Assembly: GCA_964587655.1 (NCBI GenBank)
Contig: CAZPMT010000011.1
Span: 1 to 64,000, forward strand
Origin: CAZPMT01 sp964587655
GTDB lineage: Bacteria; Hydrogenedentota; Hydrogenedentia; Hydrogenedentales; SLHB01
Direction of reading: 5' to 3'
Length of the DNA stretch: 64,000 nucleotides
A program made the position numbers and the translations under genes. The notes beneath the pieces are model-generated. The model searched no databases, had not been told where the DNA came from, and saw nothing but the letters and a program-made list of their open reading frames with translations. Below are positions 35,554-43,653 of this stretch, piece by piece; positions within the stretch are counted from its first letter, which is position 1, and every line of letters starts with the position of its first letter.

Positions 35554-36804
35554 TCACGCGACGAGGGATGGGCCCTCAACGTTGAGCGGAACGGCTTGTT
35601 CCGTCTTTGCGTCAAAGCGCAAGGTCTTTCCAGTGCGATAGGACTCGACCGCCATCGCAACGGCAACCATCGCCTGGCAGCCGATCTCTTCGTTGCACAC
35701 GCACCGCTCCCGCGAGCGAATGCATCGAAGCCAGTCTTCAAGATGATCCGGACGCGCTGCCGTCTCGCAATACTTCGTGATCATGCGGTTTGAGGTCGTC
35801 ATATCCCGGACGATCTTGACGGAATCGGTGTCAAGTTCAATCGAGGCTTCGCGTCCGCGAATGACGGCGGGCAGCCCGTTCAGGTTCGCCATTGACGACG
35901 CGAGGACAATCGTGAGCCCGTTCGGATATTCCGCCGTCATCACGAATGAGTCGGGGACTTCGCGTCCGTCGTGCACGTAGATGCCGCCGGCGGCGGATAC
36001 GCGTTCCGGAAACGCGGGACCTGCCGCCACGAGCAGCGCGGCAAGCTTGTGATAGAAGACCTCGCCGGCAATCCCATTCGAGTAGTCCCAATACTTCCTC
36101 CAGTTGAGAAAGCGATCCGCGTCGAAGCCGCGCTTGCCGCCCGGCCCTTGGAACGCGTCCCAATCCAGATCCGCCGGACACACTAAGGCCGTCGCTGAAT
36201 CGTTCCGCTGAGGCTTCGCGGCGCTCGGCCGATAGCTGCCCTGGCACCATATCGCCGGGCCGATTGCACCTGAGAGTATGATCTCCCGCGCCAAATGCCA
36301 TCGCGCCTGCGACGTCTGCTGCGCGCCAATCTGAACGATGCGCCTGGTCCGCGCGGCAACGTCGCGAAACGCTATGGCCTCTTCCAGTCGCAGCGTCATG
36401 GGCTCTTCGCAATATACGTCCTTCCCGGATTCCATGGCCGCGATGGACATCGGCGCATGCAAATGATCCGGCGTGGCGACGACGACGGCGTCAATATCCG
36501 GGCGCTCGACGAGGTCCTGCCAGCGACGAACGACTTCGCTGCCGGCGAGGGATCGCGCGCGCGCACCCCGCGGTTCGCAGATGTCGCACACGGCGGCGAT
36601 AGTTGTCCGAGACCCGCGCTTCCCGCGGGCGAGAATGTCCCGTATCAACTCGACGCCTCGGCCGCCGCACCCGATCACGCCTATACGAAGCGTGTCGTTT
36701 GCGCACGCCACACGGTATAACCCGGAAGGCATCAAGGGCGCAAAGGCCGCGGCCCCTGCCAGTCCAAGAAAACTCCTGCGTGACAAGTCTCGTCTTATAC
36801 TCAT
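35554..36804 (-). CDS. Tat-exported Gfo/Idh/MocA family oxidoreductase
   Basis: 416 aa from ATG 36804 (MSIRRDLSRRSFLG), with GAGG 8 nt upstream; the frame opens at 36831. The Tat leader SRRSFLGLAGAAAFAPLMP precedes the Rossmann motif LRIGVIGCGGRGVEL, the D at the end of strand 2 (AVCDICEPRG) and the family motif CEEPMTLRLEEA, where the usual E-K-P is E-E-P. The Lys to Glu change removes the Lys normally thought to be catalytic, so this protein may bind a sugar or have different chemistry. C-terminal domain segment YWDYSNGIAGEVFYHKLAAL is otherwise typical. Partner at 11658 keeps EKP. Confidence 0.85.
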   Translation of the reverse strand: MSIRRDLSRRSFLGLAGAAAFAPLMPSGLYRVACANDTLRIGVIGCGGRGVELIRDILARGKRGSRTTIAAVCDICEPRGARARSLAGSEVVRRWQDLVERPDIDAVVVATPDHLHAPMSIAAMESGKDVYCEEPMTLRLEEAIAFRDVAARTRRIVQIGAQQTSQARWHLAREIILSGAIGPAIWCQGSYRPSAAKPQRNDSATALVCPADLDWDAFQGPGGKRGFDADRFLNWRKYWDYSNGIAGEVFYHKLAALLVAAGPAFPERVSAAGGIYVHDGREVPDSFVMTAEYPNGLTIVLASSMANLNGLPAVIRGREASIELDTDSVKIVRDMTTSNRMITKYCETAARPDHLEDWLRCIRSRERCVCNEEIGCQAMVAVAMAVESYRTGKTLRFDAKTEQAVPLNVEGPSLVA

Positions 36805-36863
36805 GTCTACCTCGAGGGTCCTGTGCTGCAACTATTGGGGTCTATGTTGTCGGACAAGATCCT

Positions 36864-37610
36864 TCATCTCTTACACAAGACGGTGTATCCAAGAGGATCC
36901 AAATCACTGCCGAACTTTGTAAGTAAACTTATGTGACCAAATAGCAATGCTAAGACAATCAATGGTGCAAACAAAAGCCATAACGGGGAAAAAACGTACC
37001 GCCACGTCTTATTTGGGAGAAGATTTCTAAAGAACAACACAATAAGTTTTGATGAGATAGCGGTCACATCGGTTCCTCGTGCGATTATCTCCACCTCTTT
37101 GTAGTTTGAAAATGTCTTCTGCAATAATGACGGCGTGTATCGAAAATAATCATATGGAATATAGTGGTATCTGGCGCTCCATGGAACTGTAAACAACCCC
37201 TCTCCATTGGGTTTCAGTACTCGATAAACTTCATCGAGCAGGGTTTGATAATCCTCAACATGCTCCAGGACTTCGGTGCAAATGACATAATCGAAATACC
37301 CATCATCGAATGGAATTCTCTTTCCGTCGAGGCGGGTGATGTCTGTCTTCTGATAATCAAACTTATCCGCATCAACTATGTCAACCCCGAAATATTTGGT
37401 GCATTTCTCATTCACCAGAAAACGATAAGGCGATTCGCCACAACCCAAATCCAGCAGATTTCCATTGGCTCTTTGCAGAAATGGTTTCACATGACGATAT
37501 ACTGAGACTACTTGGAGATCCATTATCAAGCGAATACTGTAGCGGATTGACGTGAAAAGGCCGCTTGGCGGAGTGTGGGCCTTTGGTCTAAAATCCTCTT
37601 TTGTATTCAT
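36864..37610 (-). CDS. class I SAM-dependent methyltransferase
   Basis: 248 aa. Motif I is NLLDLGCGESPYRFLV, the post-II acidic residue is in YFGVDIVDADKFDYQ, and VICTEVLEHVEDYQTLL is the type-11 family motif with the E-V-L-E-H-V signature. A hydrophobic C-terminal third (two likely helices, including LFAPLIVLALLFGHISLL) suggests membrane association. The gene is markedly more AT-rich than its neighbours, indicating horizontal acquisition. The divergent fusion gene at 37809 begins 199 nt away. Such methyltransferases typically act on glycolipids or polysaccharide, but the acceptor is unknown. Confidence 0.82.
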   Translation of the reverse strand: MNTKEDFRPKAHTPPSGLFTSIRYSIRLIMDLQVVSVYRHVKPFLQRANGNLLDLGCGESPYRFLVNEKCTKYFGVDIVDADKFDYQKTDITRLDGKRIPFDDGYFDYVICTEVLEHVEDYQTLLDEVYRVLKPNGEGLFTVPWSARYHYIPYDYFRYTPSLLQKTFSNYKEVEIIARGTDVTAISSKLIVLFFRNLLPNKTWRYVFSPLWLLFAPLIVLALLFGHISLLTKFGSDLDPLGYTVLCKR

Positions 37611-37808
37611 AATGGGAGAAGACCTCTTCGATGCCTTTCCGATGCGATTCCATGGGATGCTCCGAGATCGCTCACTCGCGCATCGCAGGGAATTCGTCCA
37701 ACGCCTGCCGGTATCATAGTCTCAGAGGTAATCCGCGTCAAAGCGCGCCGCATCTCAGGACCCTCGGGCTGGATGCAGGCGGGGTTCATATCCCATAATG
37801 GTCCCACG

Positions 37809-40619
37809 ATGAACTCACGCAGCCGTTCCACCGAACTCGCAAGAATCCTGGTGGTGCTCCTGTTCTTTTTCGTTTCGGGCGCGTGCGGCCTTCTGTACCA
37901 GGTGGTCTGGACGCGGAAGCTCGTGCTGCTTCTCGGCACCACGTCATACGCCGTGAGCACGGTGTTGTCGATCTTCTTCATCGGACTCGGTGCGGGGAGC
38001 ATCTTGGGTGGCCGCTGGGCGGACCGTTCCCGCCGCCCGCTGTTTCTCTACGGCCTATTCGAAGTGCTGATCGGCGTGTGGGCAGTTGTGTTCATCCTGG
38101 CCGTGGGTACGGGAGAGTCCGCCGTCGTGGCGCTCTTGAAAGGCTTCTCTCTGAGCCGCGGCACAGGTATCGCCCTGCGCGCCTTGCTTGCCTTCGCGTT
38201 CCTGATCGTGCCCGTGGTCCTGATGGGCGCGACGCTTCCTCTCTTGGCCAGGTTTGTCGGCGCCAACTCGCAAATGCGAGGCCTCCGCATCGGCGGACTG
38301 TACAGCGTCAACACATTCGGGGCCGTCGCCGGTTGCGCCGCCACGGGCTTCATGATCCTGCCCGCGCTGGGTTACACGCGCGCCTCTCTGCTCGGCGCCG
38401 CCGCAAACGTGGTCATCGGCGCTTTGGCGATGGCCCTTTCGCGTTTCGAGTCGGCAGCCCTGCCCGCTCCCCGTACCGAGATCGAAGCCATTGAACCGGA
38501 ACCCGCGTACGATCCGCGCCAGACACTCGTACTTCTCGCGTTCGCCGTATCGGGCTTCTGCGCCCTGGCGTTCGAGGTGCTCTGGACCCGCCTGTTGACG
38601 ATGGTGTTCATCGGCACGACGTACGCCTTCACGACGATGCTGACCACGTTCCTGTGCGGCATCGCCTTAGGCAGCGCGTTCGCCTCGGCCTTCGTCGATC
38701 GGGTCCGTCGCCGCGTGATGCTCTTCGGCGTGGTCGAGATGATGATCGGCATTGCGTGCATTCTAATGCTTCCCGTGTTCGCGACCCTCCCGCAACGCCT
38801 CAGCGCGATGGCCCTCGATGCCGGCTACAGGTGGCCGGAACTGATGCGGGCCAAATTCTTCCTTTCGTTCTCGGTGCTATTCGCGCCCACGTTCCTGTTC
38901 GGCATGACGTTCCCGATCGTCGTCAAGACGGTCACATCGAGCGGCGCCAGACTGGGTCGCGACATCGGCAGGCTATACTCGGCCAACACCTTCGGCGGCG
39001 TCCTCGGAGCCATCGCCGGAGGCTATCTCTTGATCCCGATTCTCGGCGCGCACCGCGGCATGTTGGCCCTTTCGCTAACGCTGCTCGGGGCCGGCCTTGT
39101 TCTTGTCCTGATCTCGAGCGAACTCCGCTGGGCGGGCAGGCTCGCGTTAGCGGGAACCGCGTGCGCCGTGATGATCTTCAGTCTGCGTAACGCGCCCGCC
39201 GATGTCAGTCAATCAATGAACAAAGGATACATCCCCGAGAACCACAAGGTGCTCTTCTATCGCGAGGGCGTCGAGGGAACCGTTGCCGTATCGGAACCCG
39301 TCGAGAATCCTTCCGACTCCGACCGCATCCTTTGGATCAACGCCGTCCAGGCCACCGCATCGATCGAAAAAGGCGTCAAGATGAACCGCTTCCAAGGGAT
39401 TCTGCCGCTGCTGTTCGACCGCGACCCGCGCGACGTGCTGTTCATGTGTCTTGGCTCCGGCATCACGGCCGGCACGCTTGGCCTGTACGATTTCGACCGA
39501 ATCGACGCCGTCGAAATCTCATCCGACGTCCTCGACGCCGCACAACTCTTCGGAAAAGACAACTTCAGCGTCCGCACCAACCCGAAGGTCCGCTTCATCA
39601 TCGACGACGGCCGCAACTTCCTGCTTACCACGCGGAACGCTTACGACGTGATCACGTTCGAACCCATGCCTTTGGCCCTCGCGGGGGTCTCGACGTTCTA
39701 CACGCGCGAGTACTACCGGCTCTGCCTCGATCACCTAACCCCCGGCGGCATCGTGTCGCAGTGGATCCCGCTGCACAGCCTCGACCCCGACGTGGTCCGC
39801 TCCCTCGTCCACACCTTCGCGAGCGTGTTTCCGGAATATTGCACGTGGTTCGTCAACGCGGACCTGTTCATGATCGGATCAAACCAGCCGCTTCATATTG
39901 ACGCCGCGCGGGTCTCTCAGCGCCTCGCCAAGCCCGAGATCCAAAACGCCATCCAGGCCGTCGGCTTCAAGGACGTCCCGGAGGTGCTGACGTGCTTCTT
40001 CATGGGCAAGCATCACGTGGACCTCTATTGCGCCGATGCCGGACAAGGGGTTGCAACCCCTTGTCTAAACGTCATGTCGGACGACCGCCCTTGGGCAGAG
40101 TTCGTCGCCCCTAAGCTAATGTATCTTCGCACCGTGGACAAGTCGCTCGAACAGATCACGCCCTTCTTCGAGAGTCCTTCCGCGTATCTGAAGCTTGACG
40201 GCGTGTCCGAACAGAGCGCGGCATCGCTGCGCAACGCCCTCGAACTCCGGCACAACGCGCGCGTGAAAAATCTCGACGGGCTCAAGCTTTATTACGGCGG
40301 TTCGTTCGGGGCCGAGCCGGATAAACTCTTCAAGGAAGCCCTCGACATCGATCCGAACGACTACAATTCCCGCTACTACCTCAAAGAGGTCGCCATCGCT
40401 CGCGCCAACGTCTACGCGCGTTGGGATGAGGTTGACAAGGCGGTGGCGTGCCTCACGGAAGCAATCCAATACGCGCCCGACATGCCAGAACTGTACCTGA
40501 CCCTCGCCGACGTCTGCTTCGACCACAACCGCCCCGAAGACGCCCGCACCTACTACCTCACCTACATCTCGCTCGGCGGCAACGCGCCCCGCGCCCTCGA
40601 ACGAACCGCAACACGTTGA
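37809..40619 (+). CDS. polytopic spermidine-synthase-like protein with C-terminal TPR
   Basis: 936 aa from ATG 37809 (MNSRSRSTELAR); no clear ribosome site, and the frame opens at 37575. Residues ~10-450 make about 13 membrane helices with the fused-spermidine-synthase signature GACGLLYQVVWTRKLVLLLG, repeated at FCALAFEVLWTRLLTM. The cytosolic Rossmann domain follows: DVLFMCLGSGITAGTLGLYD, AVEISSDVLDAA and DDGRNFLLTTRNAYDVI. The polyamine-binding acidic residues are not clearly preserved, so synthase activity is uncertain. It ends with TPR-like helices (EVDKAVACLTEAIQYAPDMP). A 24-bp palindrome at 40042-40065 is in frame, just before SDDRPWAEF. Confidence 0.82.
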   Translation: MNSRSRSTELARILVVLLFFFVSGACGLLYQVVWTRKLVLLLGTTSYAVSTVLSIFFIGLGAGSILGGRWADRSRRPLFLYGLFEVLIGVWAVVFILAVGTGESAVVALLKGFSLSRGTGIALRALLAFAFLIVPVVLMGATLPLLARFVGANSQMRGLRIGGLYSVNTFGAVAGCAATGFMILPALGYTRASLLGAAANVVIGALAMALSRFESAALPAPRTEIEAIEPEPAYDPRQTLVLLAFAVSGFCALAFEVLWTRLLTMVFIGTTYAFTTMLTTFLCGIALGSAFASAFVDRVRRRVMLFGVVEMMIGIACILMLPVFATLPQRLSAMALDAGYRWPELMRAKFFLSFSVLFAPTFLFGMTFPIVVKTVTSSGARLGRDIGRLYSANTFGGVLGAIAGGYLLIPILGAHRGMLALSLTLLGAGLVLVLISSELRWAGRLALAGTACAVMIFSLRNAPADVSQSMNKGYIPENHKVLFYREGVEGTVAVSEPVENPSDSDRILWINAVQATASIEKGVKMNRFQGILPLLFDRDPRDVLFMCLGSGITAGTLGLYDFDRIDAVEISSDVLDAAQLFGKDNFSVRTNPKVRFIIDDGRNFLLTTRNAYDVITFEPMPLALAGVSTFYTREYYRLCLDHLTPGGIVSQWIPLHSLDPDVVRSLVHTFASVFPEYCTWFVNADLFMIGSNQPLHIDAARVSQRLAKPEIQNAIQAVGFKDVPEVLTCFFMGKHHVDLYCADAGQGVATPCLNVMSDDRPWAEFVAPKLMYLRTVDKSLEQITPFFESPSAYLKLDGVSEQSAASLRNALELRHNARVKNLDGLKLYYGGSFGAEPDKLFKEALDIDPNDYNSRYYLKEVAIARANVYARWDEVDKAVACLTEAIQYAPDMPELYLTLADVCFDHNRPEDARTYYLTYISLGGNAPRALERTATR
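40042..40065. repeat. 24-bp perfect palindrome inside the spermidine-synthase-like gene
   Basis: Half-site GACAAGGGGTTG, followed by its exact complement. In frame it encodes about GQGVATPC, directly before the conserved acidic S-D-D-R-P motif. Confidence 0.88.
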
Positions 40620-40827
40620 CCCTTAATTGCTGTCCTGAACGAGGAATTTATTGAACAACCTCCGGAATGTTGTGTCCAAGAGCGTGTACGAAAAGTAGAG
40701 GCGGCTTTTCCAAAACCGCCCCAAGATCCACGGTCAAGTCAGTGTAGGACTACTACATCGCCTACGCCTGTTTCCTTGGTTGCTGCTGCGCCGGGCTGTG
40801 GTATAATGTTGACAGGAGATCCTCTGA

Positions 40828-41196
40828 GTGGAAGATCAGGGTCATAAACCACCTTCACAAAAGACGTTGTGGATGTACTTTCGTGAAGGGTTGCGCCAGG
40901 CGAACGCCAGGCGTCCCGTCAGCTTTTATCTTCTCATCGCGATTCCCGTGGCGCTGGTGCTCGGGGCGCAGGTGCTCAGCGCCAGCGACACGCCGAAGCG
41001 TTTCGCGTTATATCTGGGTCTCCTGTTCCTGTTCTTGCTGGCCGTGTTGGTCTGCGCCGTGGCCGATTTCTTCGAGATTGCACGGCGGCATCTCGCCGAG
41101 AGCCGCGGGGTATTCCGTACGACGCTGGGGGACTCGCAATTTGTGAGCCGTCTCGGAGAGCGCGTTGACGCGGAACGTGAGAAGCACGGCCTCTGA
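40828..41196 (+). CDS. small two-helix membrane protein of unknown function
   Basis: 122 aa. GTG 40828 has AGGAGAT about 9 nt upstream, which decides the start. Residues ~32-54 (VSFYLLIAIPVALVLGAQVL) and ~62-84 (FALYLGLLFLFLLAVLVCAV) are membrane helices; both ends are charged, suggesting a cytosolic N- and C-terminus. The C-terminal segment IARRHLAESRGVFRTTLGD is amphipathic. I recognise no family. Followed after 84 nt by waaF on the same strand, so an operon with outer-membrane sugar assembly is possible. Confidence 0.7.
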   Translation: MEDQGHKPPSQKTLWMYFREGLRQANARRPVSFYLLIAIPVALVLGAQVLSASDTPKRFALYLGLLFLFLLAVLVCAVADFFEIARRHLAESRGVFRTTLGDSQFVSRLGERVDAEREKHGL

Positions 41197-41280
41197 GGTC
41201 CGGATGGCGCCCCATGAGCCCGCGACGGGACGTCGGCGCGCTCCGCTTTCTTCCGGGGTCCACGACAGCATGGAAAACCG

Positions 41281-42333
41281 ATGAGCAATTCGATATCGAA
41301 GATCCTCGTGCTCGTTCCGAACTGGCTGGGCGATGTGGCCATGTGCACCCCGGCGTTGCGCGCATTGCACCGACGCTTCCCGGAAGCCGCAATTGCCGTT
41401 GCCGGAAAGCAGGCCGCGTGCGACTTGCTCGAGGGCCTGCAGTGGCTCGCGGCGCGGGTTCCGGTTGAACCCAAGGCGGGCTTCTTCGGAATGATGCGAG
41501 CAGGACGCCGTCTGCGTCCATACGCGCGGGATCTCACGATCATCTTCCCGCACTCGGTTCGCGCCGCGCTGCTGGCGCGCCTCACGGAATCCCCGCGGCG
41601 CATTGCGTATGACCTCGGCGGACGCGCCTTCCTGTTGACCGAACGAGTCCAACCGCACCGCGAGAACGGCGTCATCGCTCCCGTCTACATGGTCACGGAG
41701 TACCTCGATCTGATCAAGGGCTTGGGTTGTGAAGATGATGGTCTCGGCCTGGAACTCCGCGCTGACCCTGCCGAGATCGAGGCCGCGCGATCACACTTCA
41801 AAGGCGACGGGCTGCGGGTGGGCATTGCGCCCGGGGCCGCGTTCGGTCCGAGCAAACTCTGGCCCGTCGAGCGGTTTGCGCGCGTGGCGGACATCCTCGC
41901 CGAAGACATGCAGGCGCAATGCGCGCTGCTCACCGGGCCGGGCGAGGAAGCCATCCGCGATGCCTTCCTGAAGGCTGTGAAGACCCCCGTAGCGCAGTGC
42001 GACGAGGGCCGTCCCACGATCTCCACGCTCAAAGCGACGGTTTCGCAACTCGACATGCTCGTCTGCAACGACAGCGGGACGCGTCACGTCGCCGTGGCGC
42101 TTCATGTGCCCACGGTCTGCATCATGGGGCCGACGTCCCCGCGCTATTCCGAGGGCCCGTACGAGCGCGGGCGGGTCCTGCGGGTCGACGTGGACTGCGG
42201 CCCCTGTCAGAAGCCCGAGTGCGAAACGGACCTTCGCTGCATGACCCGCATCTCCGTCGAGTGGGTTGCCGAAACGGCATCAGGACTCCTGCGCGATGTG
42301 ATGGCGCGCCGAAATCAGGCCTTGGGAAGCTAA
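41281..42333 (+). CDS. waaF: ADP-heptose--LPS heptosyltransferase II
   Basis: 350 aa, GT9 family. It transfers L-glycero-D-manno-heptose from ADP-heptose to the inner core of lipopolysaccharide at the inner face of the cytoplasmic membrane. Motifs: ILVLVPNWLGDVAMCTPALR at the N-terminus (nucleotide-sugar region with W-L-G-D), GIAPGAAFGPSKLWPVERFA near 180 (the K-x-W-P-x-x-R-F signature), VCNDSGTRHVAVALHVPTV (D-S-G-x-x-H/R-x-A) and a Cys-rich end CGPCQKPECETDLRCM. All are characteristic of WaaF. This implies an LPS-bearing outer membrane. The ribosome site (GGA) is weak. Confidence 0.92.
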   Translation: MSNSISKILVLVPNWLGDVAMCTPALRALHRRFPEAAIAVAGKQAACDLLEGLQWLAARVPVEPKAGFFGMMRAGRRLRPYARDLTIIFPHSVRAALLARLTESPRRIAYDLGGRAFLLTERVQPHRENGVIAPVYMVTEYLDLIKGLGCEDDGLGLELRADPAEIEAARSHFKGDGLRVGIAPGAAFGPSKLWPVERFARVADILAEDMQAQCALLTGPGEEAIRDAFLKAVKTPVAQCDEGRPTISTLKATVSQLDMLVCNDSGTRHVAVALHVPTVCIMGPTSPRYSEGPYERGRVLRVDVDCGPCQKPECETDLRCMTRISVEWVAETASGLLRDVMARRNQALGS

Positions 42334-42448
42334 AGCGCCTTCGCGGTTTCAGCCCCGAGACAGCTTGCGCGGGAGAACCAGAGGCAATACAATCCACGTC
42401 GATGTGACGAAACAATGTGGCCGGTTGGAAAAGGAATCGAGGTGCAGC

Positions 42449-43321
42449 ATGAAAATGACGAGACGGCAGTTCTTGGTCGGTGCGACAAGCGGTGTAGTCG
42501 GCGCGACGTACGTATTGCCACGGCTGGCGGCCGCACAGACGGCAGGCAAGATTCGCGTCGGCGCCTGTGACTGGTCTTTGCGTGCCGTCGGCCCTGACGG
42601 GATTGAAGTCGCTAAGAAGATCGGCCTGGACGGACTCGAGGTCTCCGCCGGAGACGCCGCGGACACGCTGAAGATCGCCGACCCGGAGTACCGCAAGAAA
42701 TACAAGGACGCCATGCAGACGACGGGCATCGTCGTGCCGAGCGTTGCCATGGGACTGCTTAACAACGCCCCGCTTGCTTCCGATCCGCGCGGTCCCGCGT
42801 GGCTCAACCAAACGATCGAGGCAGCGAAGGACCTCGGCGCGAACGTGATCCTGCTCGCGTTCTTCGGCAAAGGCGACCTCCGCGCCGGGAACGAACTCAA
42901 GAAGGCCGACGTCGACGCCGTCGTCGCGCGCATCAAGGAAGCGGCGCCCAAGGCGAAAGAGGTCGGCGTATTCCTTGGACTCGAGAACACGTTGTCCGCG
43001 GAACAGAACCTCGCGATTCTCGACCGCATCAAAGATGACATGGTCCGCATCTACTACGATACCGGGAATTCAACGGACAACGACTACGACGTTCCCGCCG
43101 AGATCCGGCGTCTCGGCGATCGCATCTGCCAGATTCACTTCAAGGACGGAGGCCGCTACCTCGGCGACGGGAAGGTCAAGATGGACCCCGTCGCCGAAGC
43201 CATCAACGCGATCAACTACAAAGGCTGGGTCGTCCTCGAGACCGCCGTTCCCTCCAAGGACCGCGACGCCGATTTCAAGAAGAACGCCGATTTCGTGCGC
43301 AAGCTGCTGAAACTCGTCTAG
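42449..43321 (+). CDS. Tat-exported TIM-barrel sugar phosphate isomerase/epimerase-like protein
   Basis: 290 aa from ATG 42449, with GAGG 8 nt upstream. Tat leader: TRRQFLVGATSGVVGATYVL. The barrel has the AP-endonuclease-2/xylose isomerase-like pattern: GLDGLEVSAGDAAD, VILLAFFGKGDLR, VFLGLENTLSAEQN, VRIYYDTGNSTDNDY and RICQIHFKDGGRYLGDG, with metal ligands among the Glu of GLEN, the Asp of YDTGN, the His of IHFKD and a C-terminal Glu (VVLETAV). Such exported versions are common in PVC-type genomes; sugar epimerisation is inferred. The waaF stop is 115 nt upstream. Confidence 0.88.
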   Translation: MKMTRRQFLVGATSGVVGATYVLPRLAAAQTAGKIRVGACDWSLRAVGPDGIEVAKKIGLDGLEVSAGDAADTLKIADPEYRKKYKDAMQTTGIVVPSVAMGLLNNAPLASDPRGPAWLNQTIEAAKDLGANVILLAFFGKGDLRAGNELKKADVDAVVARIKEAAPKAKEVGVFLGLENTLSAEQNLAILDRIKDDMVRIYYDTGNSTDNDYDVPAEIRRLGDRICQIHFKDGGRYLGDGKVKMDPVAEAINAINYKGWVVLETAVPSKDRDADFKKNADFVRKLLKLV

Positions 43322-43347
43322 TGTACTGAATCATAATTGCAGGATCT

Positions 43348-43592
43348 GTAACTGTTTAGCCGATTGGCGTGGGCGCCTTCGCGACGTTGGCGTGTACGCT
43401 TGGCAATAGGTTCTTTCGCCTGCTCCTGGATTCCCGCGAAGGCGGGAATCCAGGAGGAAAAGCGCGCAAACATTGGCATTTTCTGGATTCCCGCCTTCGC
43501 GGGAATGACGGGACGTGAAGGTCGCTTCACAATTCATTTTTCTGTTGGATACGTCACGCAAAATGCCTTACGCCAAACGGCTAAACAGTTAC
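43348..43592. repeat. MITE-like 245-bp element with 23-bp inverted ends
   Basis: Terminal arms 43348-43370 (GTAACTGTTTAGCCGATTGG...) and 43570-43592 match at 22 of 23. The interior has no gene but holds a VIPAKAGIQ-class hairpin. Layout is that of a non-autonomous element mobilised by a transposase elsewhere. Confidence 0.8.
43425..43511. repeat. VIPAKAGIQ-type palindromic repeat, locus 2 (nested)
   Basis: Two units (43425-43454, CTGGATTCCCGCGAAGGCGG..., and 43483-43511) of the same class as 29798-29884, in opposite orientation to each other. Nested inside the 43348-43592 element. Confidence 0.88.
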
Positions 43593-43653
43593 CGAGATTT
43601 CAAGTATGCTTGGCTAGGAATACAGGAGCCGTAGTCGAGGAAGGAGATTTCAC

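Larger units (their letters stand above)
43322..43653. other. 332-nt intergenic region occupied by a MITE-like element
   Basis: Almost all of it is taken by the 245-bp inverted-repeat element at 43348-43592, with a nested VIPAKAGIQ palindrome. The remaining ~60 nt before mgtE holds GGAGAT before the ATG. I see no Mg2+ riboswitch structure. Confidence 0.7.

Noticed and set aside
43593..43653. Mg2+ riboswitch (M-box) upstream of mgtE
   Set aside because: The available leader is only about 60 nt past the MITE-like element, too short, and no conserved M-box core is visible.
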